A DNA stretch of 64,000 nucleotides. Source: Deltaproteobacteria bacterium (GTDB lineage: Bacteria > Desulfobacterota > Desulfuromonadia > Geobacterales > Geobacteraceae). The position numbers and the translations under genes are program-made. How positions within the stretch are numbered: position 1 is the stretch's first letter; every line of letters begins with the position of its first letter. The stretch is taken from NCBI GenBank assembly GCA_009668975.1, contig SBEG01000020.1:1-64000 (forward strand), given 5' to 3'. Below the pieces are notes generated by a model, which worked only from the letters and a program-made list of their open reading frames with translations, made no database searches and was not told the DNA's origin. This document shows, one piece after another, positions 34,154 through 42,751 of this stretch.

Positions 34154-35088
34154 TAACGGCCACTTTGTTGGTCACGACTGCTGGTTACGCTGCGACCGGA
34201 TATATCGATACACCGGACGAGTGTTATCTGCTCGAAAAAGTCACGGGCAACCAAATATACCTGAAGGCCGCGGGCAAATGTGAGGGACGTCCGGGTCGGG
34301 CCTACGCTGAAGCTTCCGGCACAGTACGCGTGTTTCTAGACGGGAATTTTTGGCGGGAGCAGGAGTTGACACCTCTAGCTATCCCTGACATCGAGGCATC
34401 GTTGAAAAAGGCCCAGAAACTTGAGAGTACCTTGAAGATTCCTCAAAATATCCACGCAAGCAGCATGGTAAAAGAAGCGGAAAAACTTAACTCTGTCTAT
34501 CAGTCTCCCAAGTTCCAGAAGCAGCTGAACGATGAAGCAGAGCGCCTTAAGAAAGAAGTTTTCAAGGTACAGCCAGGGGAATACTACTCTGAAGTTCCGA
34601 AACAAGGAAAGACGGCAGCAGCAAAACTAGCTGGTGATGAAAGGGTCTACCTGTTCATCTCATCCTCTATGCCGATGGCCACAATCAGGAACTATGTCGC
34701 TTCGGTTGCAAGGTTCCGTGATGACAACATTGTGATTGTTTTGAGGGGTTTCGTGGGAGGAATGTCCAAGATTGGCCCGACAGTTCAGTTTACTTCCGCA
34801 GCCTTAAAAGAAAATCCGCTCTGTGAAGGCAGGGATTGCACCATGCACCCTGTGAGTTTTGTAATTGACCCACTCCTGTTCCGCCGTTACGGGGTCATGC
34901 GAGTACCTGCTGTTGTCTTTGCCAAAGGGGTAACGCCCGCGGCACCTGAGGGGAGCGAAGGTGATTTGGCGAACAGTGTCTCGTCGTCTTCAACCATCTA
35001 CGGTGACGCTTCGCTCGAGTACATGCTGGACAAGATCAGACAAGACACAGGGTCTGCTTCGTTAAAGGGTTTGTTGGCGAAACGGTAG
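34126..35088 (+). CDS. trbC: TrbC-type pilus assembly protein
   Basis: 320-residue periplasmic protein. The C-terminal half has the TrbC signature LFISSSMPMATIRNYV...VLRGFVGGM (about 185-225), a thioredoxin-like domain with a conserved FVIDP block. An extra N-terminal domain with a helical stretch (about 80-150) makes it longer than F TrbC (212 residues). In many non-F plasmids TraW and TrbC are fused or extended like this. Signal peptide about 1-22. Confidence 0.88.
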   Translation: MLRRIQLSLITATLLVTTAGYAATGYIDTPDECYLLEKVTGNQIYLKAAGKCEGRPGRAYAEASGTVRVFLDGNFWREQELTPLAIPDIEASLKKAQKLESTLKIPQNIHASSMVKEAEKLNSVYQSPKFQKQLNDEAERLKKEVFKVQPGEYYSEVPKQGKTAAAKLAGDERVYLFISSSMPMATIRNYVASVARFRDDNIVIVLRGFVGGMSKIGPTVQFTSAALKENPLCEGRDCTMHPVSFVIDPLLFRRYGVMRVPAVVFAKGVTPAAPEGSEGDLANSVSSSSTIYGDASLEYMLDKIRQDTGSASLKGLLAKR

Positions 35089-35111
35089 GTGTCCCATCGG
35101 AAGGAGTGTCA

Positions 35112-35384
35112 ATGAAGCTGATTTTCGTTATTTTGTGCTGGATCACATGGGGGATTGCCGCTGTGTCCTGGTTGCGCTTCGACACGATAACGATGTGGAT
35201 CTGCCGGCCTCACTATTGGTGGGAGTCACGCGAAATAATACTCTGCATTTCCATTTTCACGCTGATGGCGGCAATCTGCACAACGGCTTTGTATTTCAGT
35301 CGTTTTGCAAGGAGAGCGCTTCTGGCACATCGAGAACACCGCTCTGCAACAAGTTCGGTTCCTGATCTAGGGGTAACTCAATGA
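35112..35384 (+). CDS. Small two-helix membrane protein
   Basis: Not recognised. 90 residues with two predicted transmembrane helices (about 4-20 and 42-62) and a basic C-terminal tail. The ATG at 35112 has AAGGAG 5 bases upstream; a GTG two codons earlier is less well placed. Its stop overlaps the start of the next gene. It opens the embedded glycosyltransferase/methyltransferase cassette and may be an accessory subunit for it. Confidence 0.55.
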   Translation: MKLIFVILCWITWGIAAVSWLRFDTITMWICRPHYWWESREIILCISIFTLMAAICTTALYFSRFARRALLAHREHRSATSSVPDLGVTQ

Positions 35385-36733
35385 AGATGCTCTTTTCCAA
35401 CTATATTGACCAAGCCAAAGCCACATTCAAAATGACTTCGGTACGCTTTTGCAAGGATCTTTCCTGGTCTGAGCTGGCTTTATGTTTTGCTTTCTACTGC
35501 CTGCTGATGGTTATTTTCCCGACCGAACCTTCCGATGATCTCCTCCGTCACATGAAGGCATACACCTACGGCTACGACTATCGTCAGATGTGGCCATTTT
35601 CCCCCGGCGTACCGAGCTTCAATTTGTACTACCTGTTCGACGTGTTTGCAGGTGGCGTACACCAGCTGTTCGGACCGCATGGCTTTGCGGTGATCCAGAT
35701 CCTGGTGGTGCTTCTCTATGCTGCGGCGATCTTTTGGCTGCTCGAGGGAGCATCCAGCCGGAACTGGCGTTTCACCCTGATGATGGTCATCCTCTCACTG
35801 GTTTTCTTCCGGATATCCCTGGCCCGTCCCGCAACCTTCGAGTCCGGCCTGTTTCTCCTCGCCCTGGCCGCCTGCAATGACAAACGGGTTACCTGGTGGA
35901 TGCACTTGCTCCTGGGTTGCCTGATAGCATGCTTCTACCATTTGTTCTTCATCTATCTGATTCCGCTGATCATTTACCGCCGTGCCTATATCGGCAGTCT
36001 GCTCTGCGGCTTGGCGGGGTGGGTAATGTACGGGGGGATGAACTATTTCCATGTGATCTGGAAGGTGGTCTCCATTCAGGCGCAACGTGGAGCGATCCGG
36101 GTTGCGGAGAACCAGACGATTGTATATGCCTTGCTTCCCTCCCTGTTTATTCTGCTCCCAGTCCTTTTTTACTGGCGTAAAGACGTGAAGCGGCTTATCG
36201 CAACCAGCTGGTTTTTCTTATCCAACCAGATGCGCTACATGGAGGTGATACTTCCTTCCCTGGCCTCGTATGCAAAGCATTGGAACGTGAAACTGCCACA
36301 GATAGCGGTTGCCCTTATTCTCATTTCACTCTGTTTCTTCCGTCCGGTTACACGCCCGGATGACTCCTGGGCCGTTCTCAAAGGGGTAGTACCAGCAGGA
36401 AGCCGCGTTCTTTGCCTGCATTCCGATCCCATGTTTAAGTTGGTCTATGCCAACGACAATCTGCAAGTTTCCCCCTGCCTTGATGCCGGATGGGACACGG
36501 ATGAGGTCAAGACGGCCATCCTGGACGCCGGGAACGCCGGAACGTTCAGCGAGAACGTACTGACGGGAAAACAATACGAATACGTAGTTGAAAACACCCT
36601 GAAGGAGATACCACCCGGGTTGGAGCTATACAGGGTAGCCGGCAAGTACCGGATTTGGAAAGTACCTCCAGCAATTGGCTCTGTACTTGGGAGTGCCGCT
36701 AGAACAGGAGGAATACCGTGTCGCGAGAGCTGA
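35381..36733 (+). CDS. Polytopic GT-C-like membrane protein
   Basis: 450 residues with about 9-10 membrane segments and a C-terminal soluble domain (about 345-450). Early acidic residues after the first helix (FPTEPSDDLLRH) resemble the first-loop Asp/Glu motif of GT-C glycosyltransferases, which use lipid-linked sugars. No specific family is certain. Translationally coupled to both neighbours (ATGA start, 16-base overlap with the GT2 gene). Next to a GT2 enzyme of the dolichol-phosphate-sugar type, it could be the transferase that uses the lipid-linked sugar. This is inference. Confidence 0.6.
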   Translation: MKMLFSNYIDQAKATFKMTSVRFCKDLSWSELALCFAFYCLLMVIFPTEPSDDLLRHMKAYTYGYDYRQMWPFSPGVPSFNLYYLFDVFAGGVHQLFGPHGFAVIQILVVLLYAAAIFWLLEGASSRNWRFTLMMVILSLVFFRISLARPATFESGLFLLALAACNDKRVTWWMHLLLGCLIACFYHLFFIYLIPLIIYRRAYIGSLLCGLAGWVMYGGMNYFHVIWKVVSIQAQRGAIRVAENQTIVYALLPSLFILLPVLFYWRKDVKRLIATSWFFLSNQMRYMEVILPSLASYAKHWNVKLPQIAVALILISLCFFRPVTRPDDSWAVLKGVVPAGSRVLCLHSDPMFKLVYANDNLQVSPCLDAGWDTDEVKTAILDAGNAGTFSENVLTGKQYEYVVENTLKEIPPGLELYRVAGKYRIWKVPPAIGSVLGSAARTGGIPCRES

Positions 36734-37941
36734 CAATTCTTATGCCGTGTCTCAATGAGGCGCTTACTCTCGGAACCTGTATCAACCGGGCCAAAAAGCT
36801 CCTGTCTGATCACGGGATCGATGGAGAGGTCTTGGTCTCCGACAACGGTTCAACGGATGGCAGCCAGGAAATTGCTCTCAGCCTTGGCGCCCGGGTCGTC
36901 AACTGCCATGTACGGGGTTACGGAGCAGCTCTGCAGCAGGGGATAGAGCATGCCTCTGGAGAGTATATTCTTATGGGCGACAGTGACGACTCGTACCACT
37001 TCGACGAGGCTTTCCCCATGATTGAAAAGTTGCGCGAAGGCTGCGATGTCTGCATGGGAACACGGCTACGAGGCGAGATCAGGCCCGGGGCTATGCCGTT
37101 CATGAACAGGTACTTGGGAAACCCGCTGCTCACCTTTATCGGCCAGAAGCTGTTCCGGATCCCTACCAGCGATTTCCATTGCGGCATGAGGGCATTCCGC
37201 ACCGACAGGGTAAGAGGTATCAAGCTGGTTACCACCGGGATGGAGTGGGCCTCTGAAATGGTTATCCAGGCCAGACTTCATGGCCTGCGCATGATGGAGG
37301 TTCCCATTACTCTCCACAAGGACGGCCGGGATCGTCCGCCGCATCTACGCAGGTGGCGGGACGGTTGGCGACACCTGCGGTTCATGCTCCTGCATGCTCC
37401 CAACTGGCTCTTTGTGCTGCCCGGCATGACTCTGATTACTCTCGGCATGCTGGGAGAATCAGCACTCATCCCCGGTATGGTCCAGGTAGGCAAAGCGGCT
37501 CTGGATATTCACACCATGCTGGTGCTGGCTTTTATGATGCTCGCTGGTGTCCAGCTGCTCTTCACCGGGATGATGGCTAACGTGTATTCCCACACCAACG
37601 GGGTACTGCCCTACACCGAAGAATACCTGCGGTCGTTGAAGGGTTTTTCTCTTGAAAAGCTGCTTCTGCTGGCCCTGGTAGTCGGTGGGGTAGGGGGGCT
37701 TGGTTTCGCGGGGGTTATCTGGAAATGGTACCAGGCCGGGTTCGGGGCGCTCGACGTAGAAGTAACCATGCGGCTCCTGATACCGTCGATGACATTACTG
37801 TCGATCGCAGGGCAGGCCGTGCTGAACGGTTTCATGTTATCGGTCCTTTTCCTGCCGACCAGATCGTCTTTGAATCTGTATGGCTGTAAACGGGTAGGGG
37901 AGCAAACCGGATCACTTGAGGCAGTAGGGGAGGCCGTGTGA
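36718..37941 (+). CDS. GT2 glycosyltransferase, polyprenyl-phosphate-sugar synthase-like
   Basis: 407 residues. The N-terminal GT-A domain has ILMPCLNEA, SDNGSTDGS and the metal-binding D88-S-D90-D91 motif; residues HLRRWRDGWRHLRFMLL follow as in the DPM1/ArnC/GtrB group. Two to four C-terminal membrane helices (about 230-400) anchor it. Such enzymes transfer a sugar from a nucleotide donor to polyprenyl phosphate at the inner face. GTG start at 36718. Fits as donor-maker for the GT-C-like protein upstream. Confidence 0.85.
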   Translation: MSRELTILMPCLNEALTLGTCINRAKKLLSDHGIDGEVLVSDNGSTDGSQEIALSLGARVVNCHVRGYGAALQQGIEHASGEYILMGDSDDSYHFDEAFPMIEKLREGCDVCMGTRLRGEIRPGAMPFMNRYLGNPLLTFIGQKLFRIPTSDFHCGMRAFRTDRVRGIKLVTTGMEWASEMVIQARLHGLRMMEVPITLHKDGRDRPPHLRRWRDGWRHLRFMLLHAPNWLFVLPGMTLITLGMLGESALIPGMVQVGKAALDIHTMLVLAFMMLAGVQLLFTGMMANVYSHTNGVLPYTEEYLRSLKGFSLEKLLLLALVVGGVGGLGFAGVIWKWYQAGFGALDVEVTMRLLIPSMTLLSIAGQAVLNGFMLSVLFLPTRSSLNLYGCKRVGEQTGSLEAVGEAV

Positions 37942-38663
37942 GGAACGAAGCATTGTCAGCTACTAAGTCCGAGTTTGACGCCTATGCGGTGGATTATCGC
38001 GAGATCGTTAACCGATCCATCAGGTGGAGCGGTGAAGAGTATGAGTATTTCATCGATCGACGGGTGCGGATGATGAAACTACGTCTCGATCGGCACTGTT
38101 CCCTTTCTTCGCCATGGCAACACTCTGTTCTCGATTTCGGGTGCGGCACCGGTGTGACAGAAAACTTTTTGAGAAACTGTTTCCCGGATTCCAGCCTCTT
38201 CGGCGTCGACCTTTCTGACGATAGTATTCAATTGGCGAGACAGACGAACTCCTCGGGGGCTGCCTTTACGACAGGGGACGGGAAATCGTTGCCTTATCAG
38301 GACAAAAAATTCGACCTCATATATACGAACGGAACCATGCACCATATCCCCGCTGAAGAGCGGTTGGGAGTCCTCTCTGAACTCAAACGCGTACTGGCGC
38401 CTGGTGGCTTCCTGTTTCTGTTTGAAAACAATCCCCTGAATCCGCTGATGACGCGGGCCATGCTGGCAAACCCGTTTGATGCCGGGATCCAGCCTATCAG
38501 TACGAAGAAGCTTCGGTACCTGTCGCAGTCAGTGGGGTTTAGCGTAGTAGCGTTGTGGTATGCCTTTTTCTTCCCTCGTTTTCTGAAAACACTGCGTACC
38601 TGGGAAGCAAGAATGGAGTGGATCCCTTTAGGAGCGCAGTATTGCATCTGCTTGACGAGGTAG
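37938..38663 (+). CDS. Class I SAM-dependent methyltransferase
   Basis: 241 residues with a Rossmann-type methyltransferase fold: motif I VLDFGCGTG (about 63-71), GVDLSDDS, and the post-I/II blocks up to FDLIYTNGTMHHI (about 117-129). The substrate is not predictable. The GTG start overlaps the GT2 stop by four bases. Belongs to the embedded cassette. Confidence 0.85.
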   Translation: MRNEALSATKSEFDAYAVDYREIVNRSIRWSGEEYEYFIDRRVRMMKLRLDRHCSLSSPWQHSVLDFGCGTGVTENFLRNCFPDSSLFGVDLSDDSIQLARQTNSSGAAFTTGDGKSLPYQDKKFDLIYTNGTMHHIPAEERLGVLSELKRVLAPGGFLFLFENNPLNPLMTRAMLANPFDAGIQPISTKKLRYLSQSVGFSVVALWYAFFFPRFLKTLRTWEARMEWIPLGAQYCICLTR

Positions 38664-38666
38664 ACC

Positions 38667-39608
38667 ATGCTTGAAACGGAATCAGCTACTTGCTTGTTAT
38701 GCAACGAGGGCACGGACAGTTTGCCGGTTGCCTCCGGGTGGGACTTCGAGTATCGGACCACTTTCGACGAGTACCAATTTCAGCAGTGTGTCCGGTGTGG
38801 TTTGGTCTTTCTCAAAGAGCGTCCGGTTGCGAAAGAAATGCCCAGGATCTATCCGGACAACTATTACTCGGCAGATGACTCGGAAGGTGGTCCAAAGGTA
38901 ACAGCCTTCTTCCGGAATCACATTGAGGCATCGAAAGTACGACGCTATCAAAGATTATTGGGCGAGGGACGAAAAGAAGTCCTCGATATTGGCTGCGGCA
39001 GCGGCAGATTGCTCGACATGATGAAGAGAAACACGAGCGGATGGAAATTGAGCGGCATCGAAATATGCCTTCCGGCCGCGGTCACCGCACTTTTGAAGGG
39101 ATATGACGTGTCTCACGCAGATTTTGAGGAGGACGATCTTGTTTGGCAGGATGCAAGTTTTGACCTGGCTCTGATGCACCAGGTTATTGAACACACAAGG
39201 AACCCCCGAGAAGTCCTCCGCAGGGCGGCAAGGCTTCTGCGTTCAGGCGGGCTGCTTTCCATTGAGACACCGGATGTGCAGAGCCTTGATTTCCAGATAT
39301 TCAAGCGCCGCTACTGGGGCGGATATCATATCCCCCGTCACTTCTACCTGTTCAATAAGCGGTCGCTTGCAGCACTCCTGGAACAAGAAGGGTTTGAGAT
39401 CATTTGCATCACATCGATTCTTTCTCCGGTCTTCTGGATACATTCCGTCCATAACTGGTTGGTCGATACAAAGTGGGGCAGGGGAGCCGCCCGATTATTC
39501 CATTACCGCAATCCTGTGATGCTCGGTGCGGCAACATCCATAGAACTGATTCAAACATCGCTCTTTCGACGGAGTTCCAACATGCAGATTCTCGCAAGGA
39601 GACTTTAG
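38667..39608 (+). CDS. Methyltransferase with N-terminal zinc-binding domain
   Basis: 313 residues. The N-terminus carries paired cysteines CLLC (about 9-12) and CVRC (about 37-40), likely a zinc site, followed by a class I methyltransferase core: VLDIGCGSG (about 106-114) and LMHQVIEHTRNP. Zinc-ribbon plus methyltransferase is common among enzymes acting on nucleotide- or lipid-linked sugars and polysaccharides. The stop overlaps the GTG of the radical SAM gene. Confidence 0.85.
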   Translation: MLETESATCLLCNEGTDSLPVASGWDFEYRTTFDEYQFQQCVRCGLVFLKERPVAKEMPRIYPDNYYSADDSEGGPKVTAFFRNHIEASKVRRYQRLLGEGRKEVLDIGCGSGRLLDMMKRNTSGWKLSGIEICLPAAVTALLKGYDVSHADFEEDDLVWQDASFDLALMHQVIEHTRNPREVLRRAARLLRSGGLLSIETPDVQSLDFQIFKRRYWGGYHIPRHFYLFNKRSLAALLEQEGFEIICITSILSPVFWIHSVHNWLVDTKWGRGAARLFHYRNPVMLGAATSIELIQTSLFRRSSNMQILARRL

Positions 39609-40651
39609 TGGCTAACATTCAAAACTATCTTTTTACGGTAAAAAGCTGTTTCAGAAAACCGGCTCTTTTCAAAAGGATGTTGCCCGGATATGCACGTTCG
39701 CTGCTGTGCAAGGCAGGACCTTTGCGCTTCATGGATGTCGCGATCGGCTATGACTGTAATTTTCAGTGCAAGCACTGTTCGGCCGAAGCGCTGAAACGGG
39801 ACGAAACATTGCTCACTCTGGCCGAGTACTGTCTGTTCGCTGAGGAGGCAATGTCATGCGGCGTCGTGGCCTTCCACTTCACCGGCGGTGAGCCGCTATT
39901 GCGGCCTGACCTGATGGATATTGTCCAGGCTTTCCAGCCGCAAAGAAACTTCATCTCCGTTGCGAGTAATGGCTGGTTCGTTAACGATTCATTCTTGAAA
40001 GACTTCAAGGAAGTCGGTGGAGATGCACTCTGTATCAGCGTGGATAGTGTCGTGCCTGAAACGCATGACGAGTTCCGCAACAGGAGCGGATCCTGGAAGA
40101 AGGCTGTTGAAGGACTTCGTTTGGCGTCGAAGTATGGTTTCCGGACCCTGCTCTCCGCCACGGTGACGCACCAAGCGATGCACGACGGAAGTCTGGAAGA
40201 GTTGACCCGATTCTCTAAATCACTGGGGGCTGTTCTCTCACTGAACCTTGCCGTGCCGGCCGGCAATTGGCAGGGGTGCATGGACTTTATTCTTACGCCT
40301 GACGACCGGGCTGCTCTCAATGCTCATATCAAGGCAAATCCGCATGTGCGGACCGACTTCCAATCAAATTGGCGGATCCGGGGCTGCCCGGCAATGAAAG
40401 AGAAGTGTTATCTAACCCCTTACGGGGAGGTAATCCCTTGTCCTTTCATTCATGTGGCGTTTGGGAATGTGCGGAAACAGCCTCTACGCCGGATACGGGC
40501 AGAGGCACTACGCCATAGGTGGCTGAAGGAGTACCAACCGGTCTGCATCGCCGCGGAGTGCCTGGAATTCATCGAGTCGGCTGGTTGTTACAACGGGGGA
40601 AAGAGAAGTCTGCCGCTGGATTATCGGGCTTCTGGAGCTTTTTGCCAATGA
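39608..40651 (+). CDS. Radical SAM protein, SPASM-like
   Basis: 347 residues from a GTG at 39608 that overlaps the preceding TAG. The radical-SAM cluster motif C50-NFQ-C54-KH-C57 is followed by FTGGEPLLRPDL, and C-terminal cysteines (CPAMKEKC, IPCPF, CIAAEC) suggest auxiliary iron-sulfur sites as in SPASM/Twitch proteins. These enzymes often modify ribosomal peptides or sugars. No short precursor peptide is apparent nearby other than the 78-residue downstream product. Substrate unknown. Confidence 0.82.
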   Translation: MANIQNYLFTVKSCFRKPALFKRMLPGYARSLLCKAGPLRFMDVAIGYDCNFQCKHCSAEALKRDETLLTLAEYCLFAEEAMSCGVVAFHFTGGEPLLRPDLMDIVQAFQPQRNFISVASNGWFVNDSFLKDFKEVGGDALCISVDSVVPETHDEFRNRSGSWKKAVEGLRLASKYGFRTLLSATVTHQAMHDGSLEELTRFSKSLGAVLSLNLAVPAGNWQGCMDFILTPDDRAALNAHIKANPHVRTDFQSNWRIRGCPAMKEKCYLTPYGEVIPCPFIHVAFGNVRKQPLRRIRAEALRHRWLKEYQPVCIAAECLEFIESAGCYNGGKRSLPLDYRASGAFCQ

Positions 40652-40884
40652 AGAACTGGGAACCTTTAGAGATTTTCTTGGCAAGTAGCAGCTCGCTGGG
40701 CGATTTCATGTTTATGCATTGTTCAGCCGTCGGTGGAGAGACGATCTACTCCTATAAACACCGCAACACCCGGCGTTATCTGAACTTGGATAACCAAGGA
40801 AACTGTTATACCCATGGTGGAGTGGGTGAGTATAAGTATAGGCAAATCACGCCGCAGGAAGCACTGGCACATGTCTTTTCATAA
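40648..40884 (+). CDS. Hypothetical small protein following the radical SAM gene
   Basis: Not recognised. 78 residues, soluble, no signal peptide. Rich in Tyr, Gly and His in its C-terminal half (YSYKHRNTRRYLNLD, THGGVGEYKYRQI). The ATG at 40648 overlaps the radical SAM stop (ATGA), so co-production is certain. It could be a substrate peptide, a chaperone or an unrelated plasmid protein. An in-frame upstream extension has no support. Confidence 0.55.
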   Translation: MKNWEPLEIFLASSSSLGDFMFMHCSAVGGETIYSYKHRNTRRYLNLDNQGNCYTHGGVGEYKYRQITPQEALAHVFS

Positions 40885-40947
40885 TGCGGCCAACCAGAAG
40901 AGGAGGTCGTGTGCGAAGCAATCCGCCATGGCTTCCGGGGAGAAATT

Positions 40948-41307
40948 ATGCAAGAAGCGACAAGCAGTACAGCAACCGCATCATCGGAAACCGTGCCTGG
41001 AAGCATCCAGGGGAATAAATCTCCGACGTGGACCAGAATCGCCCTTGCGTGCGTGTGCGTCAGCGTCATTTCGTCAATTGCGTCGATTGCTGCCTACGAT
41101 CACTGGTATGCACAGAAGGTTGTGGCAGTGGACCTCAAGGGGTATATCACCCAGCAGCGAGATAACTATGTTGCCGGCAAGATTTCTGACGAGCAGTTGA
41201 GGCGCTCCCTGGACCGGTTGGAACAAGTAGTGACCTCGATTCCCAAGAATAAGGCAGTCCTTATGGGCGATCTGGTGGTTCGCAATGTTGAAATCATTAA
41301 ACCGTAG
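40948..41307 (+). CDS. trbI: TrbI-like conjugation protein
   Basis: 119 residues with one transmembrane helix (about 28-50) and a C-terminal periplasmic helical tail containing VVAVDLKGYITQQRDNYVAG, typical of type-F TrbI, which affects pilus retraction. F TrbI is 128 residues. The ATG at 40948 is preferred (GGGGAG 5 bases before) over a GTG at 40909 whose ribosome-binding site is too close. Overlaps the S26 peptidase gene. Confidence 0.75.
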   Translation: MQEATSSTATASSETVPGSIQGNKSPTWTRIALACVCVSVISSIASIAAYDHWYAQKVVAVDLKGYITQQRDNYVAGKISDEQLRRSLDRLEQVVTSIPKNKAVLMGDLVVRNVEIIKP

Positions 41308-41773
41308 GCAACTTTTCATCCTGGCGGCTTTTCTCGTGCTGGCCGTCCCGGCACTGAGCTTCACTGCGCCGCGGTTCTTCTGTGTTGCGCTGCCGCCCTC
41401 GCTTTTCCATGTGCTGTTCTGGGTTGATAAAGATACGAGCAGAATAGGGCGTGGGGATTACGTGATGTTCACGCATGCCGACAAGGCCACCAACGGTAAG
41501 AAACTGCAAATGGTCAAACTTGTCGGCTGTTCTGAAGGGGATGTGCTGACTGTCGACACTATCAAGAGGTATTTCTGCAACGGTGAATACATTGGGCGGG
41601 CCAAGGATCGAGCCCTGAACGGGAAACCGCTCCGGAACTTCTCCTGGAACGGGACTGTCCCCCCGGGAATGATTCTGCCCATGGGACAGCATAAGGATAG
41701 CTACGACGGACGCTATTACGGCTTTATTGCGAAGAGCGACGTCAAGCGCAAGGCGCATCCGGTTTTCGAGTGA
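41285..41773 (+). CDS. S26-family conjugative signal peptidase (TraF/TrhF type)
   Basis: 162 residues with a membrane anchor (about 9-28). RGDYVMF (56-62) and KLQMVKLVGCSEGD with the presumed general-base Lys78 match the S26 TraF family, which processes pilins. The nucleophile serine is less clear: S39 in PPSLFH is the best candidate, but the usual SxPxG context is not present. Located between trbI and the zinc protein gene. Would process TraA or another transfer protein. Confidence 0.75.
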   Translation: MLKSLNRRQLFILAAFLVLAVPALSFTAPRFFCVALPPSLFHVLFWVDKDTSRIGRGDYVMFTHADKATNGKKLQMVKLVGCSEGDVLTVDTIKRYFCNGEYIGRAKDRALNGKPLRNFSWNGTVPPGMILPMGQHKDSYDGRYYGFIAKSDVKRKAHPVFE

Positions 41774-41780
41774 GGCTACA

Positions 41781-42467
41781 ATGGACATTGGCTTGAATGA
41801 GATTCTTACAGCGTGCGACCGAAGCCGTAAAGTAACGTTATTCGAACCGTTTCTGAACCACTTTACCAACATTGACTATGCCTGTGTTATGTCGGAGATC
41901 TGTCTGCAGTCTTCAGAGGCACTGAAAAGAGACCCTGTCGGTTGCGGCTGGTTCAAAAGAACTTACGAAACCTGGGAAACACTTACGGGAGTTTCTTCTT
42001 CACAGGCAAGGATGGTGTGCATAAAACTTGCTGAGCAGAAGTTTATCGAAATGGAAATCCGGGACAGGGTTAGTCATTTCAGGGCAATTCCTGAATCCAT
42101 CGCCCGTCTTGTGGCTCTTGAGCCTCCTGTTGAGCCTGGCGAGAAATCGCCATTAGGTATCTGCCCGGAATGTGGGGCTTCCGTGAAAGAAGGTCAGAGG
42201 TCCTATTACTGCTCCTCGTGGAAAAAAGAAGGATCAAATTGCTGTTTCTGCTTATGGAAAGATACGCTCTCTCGCAACGGGAAGAAGTTGATTACGCAGG
42301 AAGAAGTCAGACTGCTCCTGGCGGGGAGAGTAATCGAGTTGCGAAACCTTGTCTCCAACAAAAATACGAAGCTGTTTTCCTGCAAAGGGAAATTGCACAA
42401 GCGGGACACCGGAAAGTACGGGATTAAATACGTTTTTGCGGAAAAGAAAAAAGGAAGAGGAGTGTAG
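41781..42467 (+). CDS. Winged-helix plus topoisomerase-type C-terminal domain protein
   Basis: 228 residues. The N-terminal ~110 residues are helical and may include a winged-helix domain (GVSSSQARMVCIKLAEQKFI). The C-terminal part has a zinc-finger-like CPECG...YYCSSW...CCFCLWKD block followed by KLITQEEVRLLLAGRVIEL and a K-rich segment, the repeat unit seen at the C-terminus of topoisomerase III enzymes. No catalytic Tyr or Toprim domain is present. A DNA-binding helper of transfer or replication is likely. Confidence 0.6.
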   Translation: MDIGLNEILTACDRSRKVTLFEPFLNHFTNIDYACVMSEICLQSSEALKRDPVGCGWFKRTYETWETLTGVSSSQARMVCIKLAEQKFIEMEIRDRVSHFRAIPESIARLVALEPPVEPGEKSPLGICPECGASVKEGQRSYYCSSWKKEGSNCCFCLWKDTLSRNGKKLITQEEVRLLLAGRVIELRNLVSNKNTKLFSCKGKLHKRDTGKYGIKYVFAEKKKGRGV

Positions 42468-42469
42468 AT

Positions 42470-42742
42470 ATGCCCGATAAATCGAACATGCTGGCGATCG
42501 ATTGGCTGAATCCTCTTCGCCATGTTGATGTGGAGACATACACAGCCTTCTGGCGGCACCTGTACAATACCGTTCTGCATGGCTTTTGGGCACGGTTTTT
42601 CTTTTTCTCTCTCATGTTCCTGGCCTTTTGGACTGGAGTGCGAAGCAGAAACCCGACTCTGGCAGTGGTTTGTCTGCTGATGGCTGCCGTCATCGCGTAT
42701 TGTGGCGGGTTGGTCGACTGGGTTCGGACGGTGGGCATCTAG
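42470..42742 (+). CDS. Small two-helix membrane protein
   Basis: Not recognised. 90 residues with two membrane segments (about 42-58 and 65-82). It lies 2 bases after the preceding gene and 9 bases before the next, so it is operonic. Position before traG recalls small inner-membrane genes such as trbA or traQ in F, but no sequence motif supports an assignment. Confidence 0.6.
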   Translation: MPDKSNMLAIDWLNPLRHVDVETYTAFWRHLYNTVLHGFWARFFFFSLMFLAFWTGVRSRNPTLAVVCLLMAAVIAYCGGLVDWVRTVGI

Positions 42743-42751
42743 GAGACTTCT

